DNA from: Diphasiastrum complanatum
Taxonomy: Eukaryota > Streptophyta > Lycopodiopsida > Lycopodiales > Lycopodiaceae
Assembly (NCBI GenBank): GCA_029204225.1
Contig: CM055096.1
Location: 69,835,444 to 69,899,443 of the forward strand
Length of the DNA stretch: 64,000 nucleotides
Direction of reading: 5' to 3'
Shown here: positions 1 to 11,054 of the stretch, in pieces
How positions within the stretch are numbered: position 1 is the stretch's first letter
Layout: each line of letters opens with the position of its first letter
The notes under the pieces: model-generated
What the model was told of the DNA's origin: nothing
The model's database searches: none
The model's input: only the letters and a program-made list of their open reading frames with translations
Position numbers and translations under genes: made by a program

Positions 1-1330
1 AAATCTCTTTTTGACAAGGATGACATTGGGTCGGATTTTTATCGTTGGGTTGGACTTTTTCAATTGGGTCGAATTTTTACCATTGGGTCGGATTTGTACC
101 ATCGGGTCGGATTTTCACCATTGGGTCGGATTTTTTGACAAGGTTTACGTCCGATGATTTACATTCGACGATTTACGTCCAAGGAGTTATGTTCGACGAT
201 TCATGTCTGACAGGGTACGTTCGATGGGTTTGAATATTTTCAAAGAACCGAATTTTTGGAACGACTCGAATTTTTCCGATGTCTCGAATTTTTCCAATGT
301 CTCGAATTTTTCCAAAAGATTCGAATTTTTGAACAACTCGGATTTTTGAAAGGCTCAAATTTTTTAAACGACTCGATTTTTTATGGAAAGACAAGAATTT
401 TTGAACGACTCGAATTTTCTAAACGACTCAAAATTTTTCGATGGCTCGAATTTTTGAATGACTCAAATTTTTCCAGTGACTTCAATTTTTTCAGTGACTC
501 GAATTTTTCAAATGGATCGAATTTTTTCAAAATATCGAATGAAATCAATGACTCGAATTTTTTCAATAATTCGAATTTCTCTTTAGACTTGAATTTTTCC
601 AAAGTATCGAATTTTTTGAAAGACTCGAATTTTTTCAGAGACATAAATTTTTTAAACGACTCATTTTTCGAGACTCGAATTTTTTAAATGACTCAAATTT
701 TTCGAGAGACTCGAATTTTTTTAATAACTCGATTTTTTTTCAAAGGATCGAATTTTTTTAAATATTCGAATTTTTCTAAAGACTTGAATTTTTTCAATGA
801 CTCGAATTTTTGAAAAACTCAAATTTTTGAGACTCGAATTTTTGGGACAACTCAATTTTTTATGGAAAGACTAGAATTTTTGAGCGACTCGAATTTTCTG
901 AACGACTTGAAATTTTCCAATGACTCGAATTTTTTCAGTGACTCGAATTTTTCCAATAGATCGAATTTTTTCAATGACTAGAATTTTTCTTAAGACTCGA
1001 ATTTTCCAAAGTACTAAATTTTTCTTAAGACTTGAAATTTTCAAAGAATTGAATTTTTGGAAAGACTCGAATTTTTTCAATGAATCGATTTTTTTTTCTC
1101 TCCAAAGGATCGAATTTTTCCATATACTCAAATTATTCGAAAGACTCGAATTTTTTCGAAGGATTGTACTGTCAAGTCGAATTTTGCAAAAGACTCAAAT
1201 TTTTCCAGAGACTCGATTTTTTCGAAAGACTCAATTTTTTTTCTAAAGACTCAAATTTTTTTGAAGACTAGAATTTTTTCGAAAACTAGAATTTTTCCGA
1301 AGGCTCGAATTTTTCCAAAGGCTCGAATGT
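1..1330. repeat. Degenerate minisatellite (TCGAATTTTT units)
   Basis: From 20 to 150 the unit is about 19 bp with core ATTGGGTCGGATTTTT. From 140 to 230 there are 14-15 bp units around TTTACGTCCGATGA. From 240 to 1330 there are several dozen variable 14-20 bp units of the form GACTCGAATTTTT followed by 3-8 variable bases. Both strands stay open over long stretches because the repeat lacks stop codons in some phases; this is a property of the repeat and not evidence of coding. The right edge abuts the Helitron-like 3' end at 1435. Confidence 0.75.
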
Positions 1331-1369
1331 TAGATATTCGAGATGCGAGATGTGCGAGATTGGCCATCA

Positions 1370-1435
1370 TCCAAATCATCGGCCGCCACCTAGATCGGCC
1401 TCCATTGCCCGTCAACGACAGGCACTCTTTACTAG
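1370..1435 (+). mobile_element. Helitron-like 3' terminus, copy 1
   Basis: The sequence has a hairpin GCCCGT-CAACG-ACAGGC (one mismatch), a short spacer ACTCTTT, then ACTAG ending at 1435 and followed by T. A GC-rich hairpin about 10 bp before a CTRR end with a T flank is the usual 3' end of plant Helitrons. A second copy ends at 4217 with the same hairpin, spacer and CTAG. I found no 5' TC end and no Rep/helicase coding sequence, so only the terminus is supported. Confidence 0.5.
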
Positions 1436-1699
1436 TATATATATAAACTTATGTACAGTTTTGCGCATGTGTATGGGTGCACCCATGCATCCTCTTCCCC
1501 TCACCCATGCATGAGCTTTTTCTAACTAAAATACTTGCGGAGGAGGATGCATGTATGAGAAATGTGCATATCCCCATACATTTGCACATTGTGTGCATTG
1601 AGGGGTGGACCCCAAAAATATTTCTCACCCCCTCCCTGCCACTTACTAAATTCAAATACTTAAAGTTTGAAGTTAAGGTTTTATTTTCTTCACACACTT

Positions 1700-1810
1700 C
1701 AATGTGCTTTAAACTTAAGCCAATAATCTTTATTACTTGGCTTTCTTTTTTATTTTTAAATTATCAAAATTTTACCCATAAATCATGAACATAAAAATTT
1801 TCTTGACTAC
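1700..1810. repeat. Dispersed repeat, copy 1 (second copy at 3085-3165)
   Basis: The sequence around TTATCAAAATTTTACCCATAAATCATGAAC recurs, diverged, at 3085-3165 (CCAAAATTTTATCC, then ATAGATCATGAACAG). The two copies are in the same orientation about 1.36 kb apart, so this non-coding region contains an old duplication or two copies of one unnamed element. Confidence 0.5.
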
Positions 1811-2040
1811 CTTACACTATTTTTTTTTTTTTCAATCCTTCAAATTCCTATCTTGGCCCGCCATTTTCAGGAATGTTTAACCACAAGCCCAAACTCACTA
1901 GCTTTAACTCCTAAATCGTTACCCGCAAGCTTTTAACCATGGGCCAAAAAATGCACAATTTAAAAATAAGGAGGGGGATGGGGTGAGGGGAGTATAAGAG
2001 ACAATAAAAAGAGAAAAATAGGAGAGAAAGGGGGATTTGG

Positions 2041-2300
<260 letters not shown>

Positions 2301-2391
2301 CATATAAAAAAATCTTTTGTGAATGAGATATATTGTATGTAGTATAGAGTCTAGAGTCCTTTTTTCTCCTTCTCTCTTTCCCACGGGCCCC

Positions 2392-2394
<3 letters not shown>

Positions 2395-2452
<58 letters not shown>
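2395..2452. repeat. (TC)n microsatellite
   Basis: Uninterrupted TC dinucleotide run of 58 bp. The flanks are non-coding. Confidence 0.95.
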
Positions 2453-2454
<2 letters not shown>

Positions 2455-2459
2455 CTGGC

Positions 2460-3990
2460 TGACCAACCACCCATAGAGGGAGGGAGGTCCCTCCATGCCC
2501 CTAAAAAAAATGAAAAAGGTTAAAATGTGTGTGTGTGTGTGTAGATATATAAACAAGGGGGTGCCTCCATTCCATTAAAAGTAAATATATCAATATTTAC
2601 TCCCCCTCACGCACACGCACACACACACACAACACTTTTTATTAAATGTAAACCTCTCATAAAATGATTGTAAATCCACTTAAAAATGTGAACCCCCACT
2701 CTCCATAAAACAAAAAAAATGAAGGGGCTTTTTGGCTCCCCATAAATTAAGTTTTCTTTTTTTAAAAAGGAGACAAAAAAAAAGTCCCCATCAAGAAAGA
2801 AATTCTCTCTCTCGCTCCCACCCCCACCCCCCCCCAAAAAAAAAAAAAACTAAGGCTTTTAAGGGCAGGAGCATATCTTTTTTTAACACTCCCTCGCCCT
2901 TTTTTGTCACATGGCAAAACCCACCCACCCATCTCCCCCGAGCACTTAAACCATCGGCCTCTTGCCCAAACAACTTGCTTTTAACCATTAGGGAACACAC
3001 CCGCACTTCGCTCACCCCATATGTTCTCCCCTTCTCTTGTCAATCCACCTAAAAAAACATCATCGATGAGCAGAACCACACTAAGATTTATTATATGGCT
3101 TTCATATTTATTTTGAATTACCAAAATTTTATCCATAGATCATGAACAGAAAGTTTTACCCAAAGTTCTTTTCTTCGTCTAGCATCCATGCTCTATTGAA
3201 GAACATATTTGTTAATCTCATCCTTGCAACGACTGTGGGAAATAGCAGAAGTTGAATATCTAAAACTAGACATTTTTTTTATTTATTCAGATTGAAATGG
3301 AAATTTGACACGAAGTTTTCCTTGGTTCTTACCTCTAGGGTTCTTACTTTTTCTTTCTTCCCAACTCTGTAGTTTTTTATTCTCTTGATGTACAAGTTTG
3401 CTTGATCAATATGTCTCATCCTTTCCTCTTGCTCCTGTAGTACTTTGCCAAGAATGGATGTGACAATCTACCTCTGAACATGCGATCTTTTGGTTTTGAT
3501 CCAACCTCGTTTCTCATTTGAAAGACAAGTTTTTTGCTTTTGGTAACCTTGGTCGAACTGTTACATCACTTCAAGTATTGTCATCTTTGAGAGCTATAAA
3601 ATGCATTCATATGATGGAAGGTCGAATGAATGGTGTTCATTTTCCAATTGCACACTATTTTAGGGCTTACCAAGAACTGGGCATCTTGAATCATTGAGAT
3701 TAGTGTCTCCGAGAGACTTCAATCCTTTTTTCATCACTGGTATCTAACTTTATTCCTACTTGCAACAACCTGCTTGGTGTGCTGATAAAGTCGGTCGTTT
3801 ACTTTTTGGCATTTTCAAGAAGTGGTCCAGTATTGCAAGGGGCTCCGTCATGCATGTCGTCTGTTCCATCCGGTGCTAAACGTCGAGACGAGCCCACATC
3901 AACAAATCGGGCTCCAAGCAGTTCAGTATACACTCATACACACATGCACACACCATCGGCCACATAAATTACACATGCATACACACACGC
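2460..3990. other. Non-coding interval without a recognisable gene
   Basis: The interval holds homopolymer and CA-rich stretches and the second copy of the dispersed repeat (3085-3165). No open frame with family resemblance was seen on either strand. A CA microsatellite begins near 4000. Confidence 0.5.
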
Positions 3991-3996
3991 ACATTT

Positions 3997-3999
<3 letters not shown>

Positions 4000-4031
<32 letters not shown>
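4000..4031. repeat. (CA)n microsatellite
   Basis: CA run of about 32 bp, followed by an interrupted CA-rich region to about 4130. Confidence 0.9.
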
Positions 4032-4032
<1 letters not shown>

Positions 4033-4149
4033 ATTGACCACATAAATCACAAAAACCATCAAGCACAAATCATACACACAAGTCCACATACGTAGATAAC
4101 ACATGCACTCACGTACATACACACACATACATTGGCCACCCGTCAACGA

Positions 4150-4217
4150 CCATTGGCCATCCGCATCAACGACCATCGGCCGTCCATTGCCCGTCCACAA
4201 CGGGCACTCTTTACTAG
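4150..4217 (+). mobile_element. Helitron-like 3' terminus, copy 2
   Basis: The perfect hairpin GCCCGT-CCACA-ACGGGC (4188-4205) is followed by ACTCTTTACTAG ending at 4217 and then T. The upstream words CATCGGCCGTCCATTGCCCGTC match copy 1 at 1376-1412. Insertion into an AT microsatellite fits the A/T target preference of Helitrons. The 5' end and any transposase were not found. Confidence 0.5.
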
Positions 4218-4221
<4 letters not shown>

Positions 4222-4273
<52 letters not shown>

Positions 4274-4685
4274 AACTAATATGGAACGGTTTCGTACCCC
4301 GTTCCGTGAGGGTTTTGTGAAAAGTTTTCATGGCACCATACGGAAAGGATTCTTTTTTCAGTTTTTTTTCTTACCAAACTATTCTCCTTCTCGAGTTGAT
4401 ACTCCCTATATAGCTCAAAATTGCAAAAAAAAAAAAAAAATGCTATCTAGGGCCCCAAAAATGAAGCCCTAATCTCAAAAAAAAATACGCAAATCAATCC
4501 TTTTTTTACGCCTTTTTTTTAAGATTAGGGCTTGAATTTTGGGGCCCTAGACAACAGTTGAGCTATATAGAGAGTATCAGCTTGAAAAGACATTTTGGTT
4601 ATTTAAAAAAATCTTTTAAAAAAAATTTACTTTCATTGTACGGAATGGTTCCGTACCACGGAACTATGGGAGCACTGTGTATATG

Positions 4686-4744
<59 letters not shown>
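4222..4744. mobile_element. Foldback (long inverted repeat) element between two AT microsatellites
   Basis: Two arms of about 200 bp, 4280-4485 and 4500-4690, are imperfect inverted copies meeting near 4495. Landmarks shared in inverted orientation are GATACTCCCTATATAGCTCA, CTAGGGCCCCAAAA and AGCCCTAATCT. An AT run flanks each side (4222-4271 and 4689-4744), as expected if a TA-targeting foldback MITE landed in one AT microsatellite. No coding capacity. The superfamily is inferred from structure only. Confidence 0.6.
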
Positions 4745-4759
<15 letters not shown>

Positions 4760-5007
4760 TATACACATATTTATATACATGTGTGTGTACCAGTTGCTTT
4801 TGCTCGTTGATGATGGGCAATGGGCACTTACCCACAAAAAGTGTTTATATATTTTTGGAGGCTATGTTTTTTTTACCATTTTTTTAAAACCTATTTAGCT
4901 TTTCCTTTTGCGAATGGGTGACATTTTTTGCCGGCAAAGCGTGACATTTTTGTCGGAAAAAGCGTGACATTTTTTACGGCACCTCACACATTCTCTCTCT
5001 AAAATAG

Positions 5008-5057
<50 letters not shown>

Positions 5058-5058
<1 letters not shown>

Positions 5059-6047
5059 ATAGTTGCATTTCGTTTCTAAAAATGCGTTTAGAATCGCGTT
5101 TTTGAATCGCGTTTCTGAAATGGGAGAGCGTTTTAAAAAACATTTTTTTTGTGGGCAATATGGCATCAAATCAAAGCATTTATTAAGGGCAGTTGATTTA
5201 TGTAGGTTGCCGAATGTTTTTGGTACAATGTGGTTGAGTCTACGTGCAACAATGCATGTTCGATTCTGTCAAGGTTAAAAGTTAAAGTGGCTTGTCATGT
5301 TACTTTTGATATCTTTTTTGTTAATTCATTTAGAGCTACTATTGGGTCCAATGAGGCCTATGATACCAATTGGCTTAAGCTTCCAGAGTGCTCGCATTCC
5401 TACTAGTTACCATTCTCAGGTTCAACTACAACACAACTGACCTTGACATCAAGTTCAAAATTTAGCTCATTGGAAGCTAGACCTAATGACAAGACCATGA
5501 GGGAGAAGTCCATTGATGTAATTGCTCATCAACCTTTACTATAGGATCATCGTCAAACACTTGATGTGGCTATTCAATCACAAACTGTCATGACTCAATC
5601 AAATGGTGACAACATTCATTGTGTTAAATAGGGAAGAGTTAGGATGTCTAGTACGGGTTGGCTTCTTCAATTGTTTTGGCAGTTAGGGCCTTATTTAGCT
5701 GCATTTGGAACCTCAAAAATATGTGATGCATAGTGTGGTTCAAGTTGATATGCATGGCACAGCCATTTCTACAAAGGAGATCTTAAGTCATGGGATGGGA
5801 GGCCGGAAACTTTTATCAAAAACTCTGAATACCATTGATGGGTAGCTTTTACTGATAAAGATATGAGTTTATTTGAGATAGAACTAAGAAAGGCACAATT
5901 TAGTATAACCTGCAAAGCAATGCAATATCATGAATATATGTTCTTTTTTTTTCTTTTTCTTTTGATGATTCTGGTCCCAGCATCGCGTTTCTGAGAAATG
6001 CGATGTCGGGAACATTTTTGCCTAGAAACGCGATTCTGTGCAACTAT

Positions 6048-6048
<1 letters not shown>
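5058..6048. mobile_element. TIR element inserted in a (TG)n microsatellite (hAT-like, non-autonomous)
   Basis: The left end reads CATAGTTGCA and the right end TGCAACTATG, a perfect 10-bp terminal inverted repeat. Both ends are followed inward by CGTTTCT/AATCGCG words in inverted orientation. The flanks 5050-5057 and 6049-6056 are both GTGTGTGT, which would be an 8-bp target duplication but is uninformative inside a TG run. The 991-bp interior has no transposase resemblance. The same terminal motif occurs in the 22556-23095 element, where the 8-bp duplication is unambiguous. Confidence 0.65.

Positions 6049-6117
<69 letters not shown>
6049..6117. repeat. (GT)n microsatellite
   Basis: Pure GT run of 69 bp, the continuation of the TG run at 5009-5057 that was split by the TIR element. 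Confidence 0.95.
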
Positions 6118-6118
<1 letters not shown>

Positions 6119-6125
6119 ATATATA

Positions 6126-6232
6126 TCATAGTTGCTTGGGGTTTCTAGGAACATAGTCAAAAACACGTTTTTGAACCGCGTTTCTAATTTTGGCCAACGT
6201 TCCTCAAAATCAGTTTTTTTTTTTGTTCGCAC
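6126..6232 (+). mobile_element. One end of a second CATAGTTGC-type TIR element
   Basis: CATAGTTGC is followed by GGTTTCTAGGAAC, CACGTTTTTGAACCGCGTTTCT and GGCCAACGTTCC-like words. It aligns with the left end of the 5058-6048 element in the same orientation. No opposite end was found nearby, so it is a truncated relic. Confidence 0.45.
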
Positions 6233-6299
6233 CAATCAGGAGGGTATTTGTGTAGATTTTTTCAAGTTTATTCTCGAGTCAGAGTACGAGCAGAAGCGC

Positions 6300-7450
6300 C
6301 TAAGCTCTAGGAGCAAGAGGGAAGCATAAGGTTGATGGAGCTCGATAACACAGGCCAAATCGTCAACAAAGAGCTAAGGTCCAGAGGGAACATCACGGAA
6401 GATGAAAAGACGAAAGGAAGAAGATGAATTAAGACTATGAAGATGGGCAATGAGAGGATCAGTGGCAATATCAAAGAGAAAAGAGAAAAGAGGACACCCT
6501 TCTCTAATGCCACAAGAAATAGTGAAAGAAGGAGAAAGGGCACCCTAGAAAAGGATGGAAGACGTAGCTGAGGAGAAGAGAGCCCTGATAAGACCGACGA
6601 GGTAGTTAGGGAGACCAAAGGTCGAGCAACACGATAGAAGGTAATTCCAACTAATGTGATCGAAAGCTTTGTTGAAGTCAATCTTAAAGAGGAGGGTCGG
6701 GTATTTGAACCAAAGAGAAGAGTTGATGGTAGACCAAACATTAAGAATGTTGTCAAAAAAAGATCTTCTTGTCAAAAATTCAGATTGACTTTTCGAGAGA
6801 TGAAAAGGAAGCAGAGGCACAATCCTTCTAGCAATGGCTTTCGCTACTATCTTGTAGGAATAGTTAAGCATAGTGAGAGGACGATAATCAAAGATTTTGG
6901 AAGGAGACTCAAACTTGGGGACTAGCTTAATGAGCCCCTGGGAGGGGGAGGGAGGAAAACAACCAGCGGAGAATGCCTTATTTGTAGCATCAAGGAGTGA
7001 GGGTCCAACATGGTCCCATTAGGCCAAGAATAAGGGGGGGGGGGGGGGGAATTACTCTGTCTAGGCCAAGGGTTTTATCTCCATTAAGAGTTTTAAGAGC
7101 AGAGTGACAAGGGAGAGACGATGCTTCAGTGTTAAAAAGAGGAGAAGGAAAAGTACAGTAGGAAGTAAGATCACCACTGGACAGATTAGAGGGAGAGGAA
7201 GGGTTGTACATAGACGGGGAGTGGCTAGAGAAAATGTTGCAAATGGCTTCATGAGTGGACAAATTGATGCCATTGACAGTAAGACCGCGGAAATCTTATC
7301 TTTTGTGCAAGGATTTAAGTTTCCTAAAGAAGAAGGAAGAGGGAAGATCAGTTTCATGCAACCAATTGAGATGGGTTCTCTTCCTCAATGTGACTGCTTT
7401 GGAATGGTCAAGAATTTTGAGATGATTGGTGGCGGACCGAGAGTTGCTTG
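6300..7450 (-). pseudogene. L1-type LINE reverse transcriptase, decayed fragment
   Basis: On the minus strand, fragments of one reverse transcriptase appear in order from high to low coordinate. LNGDKTLGLDR (about 7100) is the N-terminal conserved block. IDFNKAFDHISWNYL (about 6650) is the first catalytic-Asp block. GIREGCPLFSFLF (about 6490) is the QGDPLSP-like block. FVDD (6359-6370) is the YADD-box equivalent. The blocks lie in different frames separated by frameshifts and stops. Endonuclease and 3' end are absent, so the copy is truncated at both ends. The FDKAYDxxSW-like block places it in the plant L1 group. Confidence 0.8.
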
Positions 7451-8870
7451 AGATAACTACAAGACTAAGTAGTGGACTAGTTATGATGTCCTCTCCATGC
7501 ATTCAAGGGTTCAACTCTAATTCGCACACAAATGTGAGCATGCAAAAGAATAAAAATAAAACTACATGTGTCAAACTCTTGATCTCAAGGAGAGTTTAGT
7601 TAAACCCATGTCGGTTCAATTAGCTTCATATCCCACCTGAGTTTCTTCATGAAATCAAATAAATTTTGAAACGGAAAGTTTTTTGCTAGATGTTTTATTT
7701 GTGAGCTAATGGTAAATTTGATTACTCACAAAGATAATGTGCACATGTAGATCATAAAGGGACCATTGATGAATCAAGTCACCAAAATGGTTATATCGTT
7801 AAGGCATTTGGATGGCAAAAGTTTGTGCTCATGATGATATAATTAAAAAGATGAGTTAGTTCATAAGATGCATAAAATTTTGTGCACAAGTTATGGCCAC
7901 AAGAGACGTTCGACATTAGACTTGTTTGGAATGCATCCAAAGATAATATCATAATGTGTAGTCTTTTGGGAAATATCAACTAGTCAATTTACATCACAAG
8001 AGGCTTTTATGTTCACTTGATTTATTGGCCACACGTAAAAAAATATTGGTTAAAATATATATAGGTATCATAATGCTTCTTTCCATAACCAATAAAGAAC
8101 ATGACAACAGTACATGATTATTAGCTTGGTTACTTAGACATAAAATGGAAAACGCCACTTTTAAATTCACAGATCATAAATCATAAAATTGAGTGTTTGA
8201 CATGTATAGCATGTTGCAATGCTCAAGATCATACGATGTTATGAAACTATGAGAAAACCTTTTTATGTAAAAGGCACAAGGATTATTTGTATTGTTCTAC
8301 CTTTGTGTGAGTGAATGAATTGAAACCTTTGCTAGCTACAAAAGCTTGAAGTTGTTTATAGCCATTTTGATATAAGACTGATTATTGAAAAATTGAATCG
8401 CCTAGTGCAAGTATACCTTCATTTCCATTGAATTTATTTTAAAGAATGTATTCCTTGGACTTGTGAAGTCTGTCGTTATAATGTTGTAAAATGTGATAGA
8501 CTTCAATGATAAAGCCATGGAGTCATTTCACAATCACAAGAAAGAAAGTTCAAAGATATTTTATGGTACTTGATTCTATGAAGAAATGGCTAATTAATTA
8601 TTGCACATGAATCAATTATCTTTGAGAAGCTTCAGCTCATGGATCTCTCCATTCCTAATGACAAGGTTGTTCAAGCGAATAGATTGTAACAACCCATATT
8701 GTTGTGTGATTTCATTTGCAATTAAGAAACACATTTTGGTCATAACACTATTCACACTCGGTCATTGCACTCACTCAAACCAAATACGTGAATGAAATAT
8801 TTGCTTGTAAGAAATTGTCTAATGCGAGTGAACTAGTAGATGCAATATTGCTTCGTCAACAACTTGGATG
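7451..8870. other. Interval without a recognised gene
   Basis: AT-rich. Short open frames on both strands show no family resemblance to me. It may be LTR or internal sequence of the copia relic that follows. Confidence 0.4.
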
Positions 8871-8879
8871 TTATTAACA

Positions 8880-9358
8880 ATGTTGCCAGTCTAGTGAGTC
8901 AATTTATGGCAATACCTAGAGAGACACAAAAGTTGCAAAAAAAAAAAAATCTTTCGTTACATTAACGACACAACCACTCACGGTTTGGTGTACGAAAAAC
9001 ATGTCATTTTGGTAATGGTGTTTTTTTTGGTCAAGTAAAAAGCAAAAAACAATTGCTCTATTCATTGCAGAAGCAAAACATAAAGCTTTGTAATCGACAA
9101 ACATTGGCATCTTATAGGTTGAGTCTACCACTATCAAGAGTGATAGCCAAAGTGCTTTACAGCTAGCTAGAAATGATGTCTTCTATTCACGCACTAAACA
9201 TATAGAAATTAAATATCACTTAATTACGAAAAAACTTCTATCTAGAGAAATTGATGTTATATATTGGCAAACTGAAAATTAGCTAGCTGATATTTGTGGT
9301 AAAACTTTAAATTATGATAAATTTGTTTTTTTCAAAGAAAACCTCAATGTCCGTTAAA
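8880..9358 (+). pseudogene. Ty1/copia RT-RNase H C-terminal remnant
   Basis: Plus-strand reading gives NNVASLVSQFMAIPRE and ILRYINDTT-like sequence, then SDSQSALQLARND, YSRTKHIEIKYHL and LADICGKTL. These are the connection and RNase H blocks of copia elements, ending at a stop near 9358. Several in-frame stops and frameshifts make it dead. The 3' LTR should follow but no clear LTR partner was found. Confidence 0.75.
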
Positions 9359-9772
9359 TAAACTAGGGCTTAAGAGAGTAATAAACAAAGTGTAAGCCTT
9401 AGTCATATTTTGATGGACATATTTTTGCCATTATTATCAACTTATTCAGTTACACATTTATGCTACTATGACGAGTGCTATGTTAATGGCATCGAAATTT
9501 AGAGACTTGAGATAGTTGTCCTATAACAGGGACCACCTTACCATGCATGCAACAACACCCTCCCAAAAAAATCAAAGCCCTCTATATGTACTTTCAAAAA
9601 TTTGTAGATGTAGTTCCTAAGTGTTGCTTGGAGTGTGTATGATACTTTCCTTAACTCTCCATGATTTATGATTAATAGCTTGCCTAAATTTTAGCATAAA
9701 TTGCACAATCGATCATGTACATGATCTTGTGTTGATTTCTCTCACTTCTTAACATTGAGAGGTTGGTCATTT

Positions 9773-10016
9773 CATGAGCAACCTAATATGGTCTTGCCTA
9801 TATTCAAAACATATGTTCCTCAATTTGTTTGCTCATTGGCATAGTTTTTTCAAATCGTGATTTGTTCAAAGAATCGATGTTTCAAAATGGTCAAACTCAT
9901 GAGCAATCTTATATCTTGCCTATATTCAAAGCATATGTTCCTCAATTTGTTTGCTCATTGGCATAGTTTTTTCAAATCGTGATGTATTCAAAGAATCGTT
10001 GTTTCAAAATGGTCCA
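9773..10016 (+). repeat. Tandem duplication, about 125-bp unit
   Basis: The unit runs from CATGAGCAA through TATGTTCCTCAATTTG and CTCATTGGCATAG to ATCGATGTTTCAAAATGG. It is repeated once immediately downstream (about 9898-10016) with roughly ten differences. Non-coding. Confidence 0.85.
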
Positions 10017-10132
10017 AATTCAAGCAGCCCGTTTGAATGATAATCTTTTTTTAAACCAACAACAAAAAAACACACAAACACAATTTGAAACAAAACTGTT
10101 TTTTGCATAAATGTGTGTCATTCAAGGGGGAG

Positions 10133-10134
<2 letters not shown>

Positions 10135-10177
<43 letters not shown>

Positions 10178-10338
10178 CCCAGTTAGACAAAACAGATTTT
10201 ACACATTCTCATTGGTCCACATTTGTCCTAACACGTATTTGATGGGTAGTTAAAAGGCAGTTGAGGTGGGGTTGAAAGGCAAACACTTTGATTTTAGAGA
10301 GAGAACATGTGCTCGCAGAAACTTCTAGAAAGAGAATA

Positions 10339-10375
<37 letters not shown>

Positions 10376-10416
10376 TATTTTCTTATCATTTTCTGAAATG
10401 TGCAATGTGGGATTCA

Positions 10417-10467
<51 letters not shown>
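10135..10467. repeat. Cluster of three (GA)n microsatellites
   Basis: GA runs lie at 10135-10172, 10342-10373 and 10420-10467. The intervening sequence is non-coding, and the open frames here (poly-RE or poly-LS) are products of the dinucleotide run. Confidence 0.9.
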
Positions 10468-10472
<5 letters not shown>

Positions 10473-11001
10473 GCAGCACAGTAGAGCGGAGGGGAAAAGA
10501 AAGACAGCGTAAGGGACTTAGCGTGATTGAAACAATAGGCATAACCCCAAAAAACAGATGTCCTTTTATAGGCCAAAAGTTGATATCTGGAGACCATTGC
10601 AACATCAAATGCATTTGCCAAAACCGAGGGTAGGCTAAAAGATGAGTACATGGAAGAATATAAATCAAGAGGAAAGAATCTGTAAGGAGAAGTAGAGGAT
10701 GAAGCACATGTACAGCTTCACTGTCTAAGGTACAAGCATATCAGCAATCTCCACAAAATATAAAAACTATTGCCAAAGAATCTGCATAACATGTAGGATG
10801 TGAAAACTTTCTGAAGGACATTCTCAATTTCAGAAAAGAGTTTTGGCTCAGCTAGACATGGGGATAACTTCACATTTTTTCAATTATTTTCTGCTCATAT
10901 ATATCTTGTGAAGACATTTATCTACAGCTTCTTTATTAAAGTTATGCTTGTACATTTTGCACTCCCATAGATCCGATTAGGGCTCCAGTGGACTTTAACA
11001 A

Positions 11002-11005
<4 letters not shown>

Positions 11006-11049
<44 letters not shown>
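11006..11049. repeat. (CT)n microsatellite directly 5' of an ORF1-like frame
   Basis: A CT run of 44 bp ends one base before ATG at 11051. It could be leader sequence of the element that follows, or the tail of an older element. Confidence 0.85.

Positions 11050-11050
<1 letters not shown>

Positions 11051-11054
<4 letters not shown>

Noticed and set aside
45-1446. Several 60-143 codon frames on both strands at the left edge
   Set aside because: They follow the minisatellite unit, are open on both strands, and show no domain or codon bias.
6656-7451. Plus-strand basic ORFs
   Set aside because: Antisense shadows of the L1 reverse transcriptase remnant.
9773-10016. CRISPR-like array
   Set aside because: Only two long units with no spacers in a nuclear plant context.
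10288-10707. Arg/Glu- and Leu/Ser-repeat ORFs
   Set aside because: Products of the GA microsatellites.
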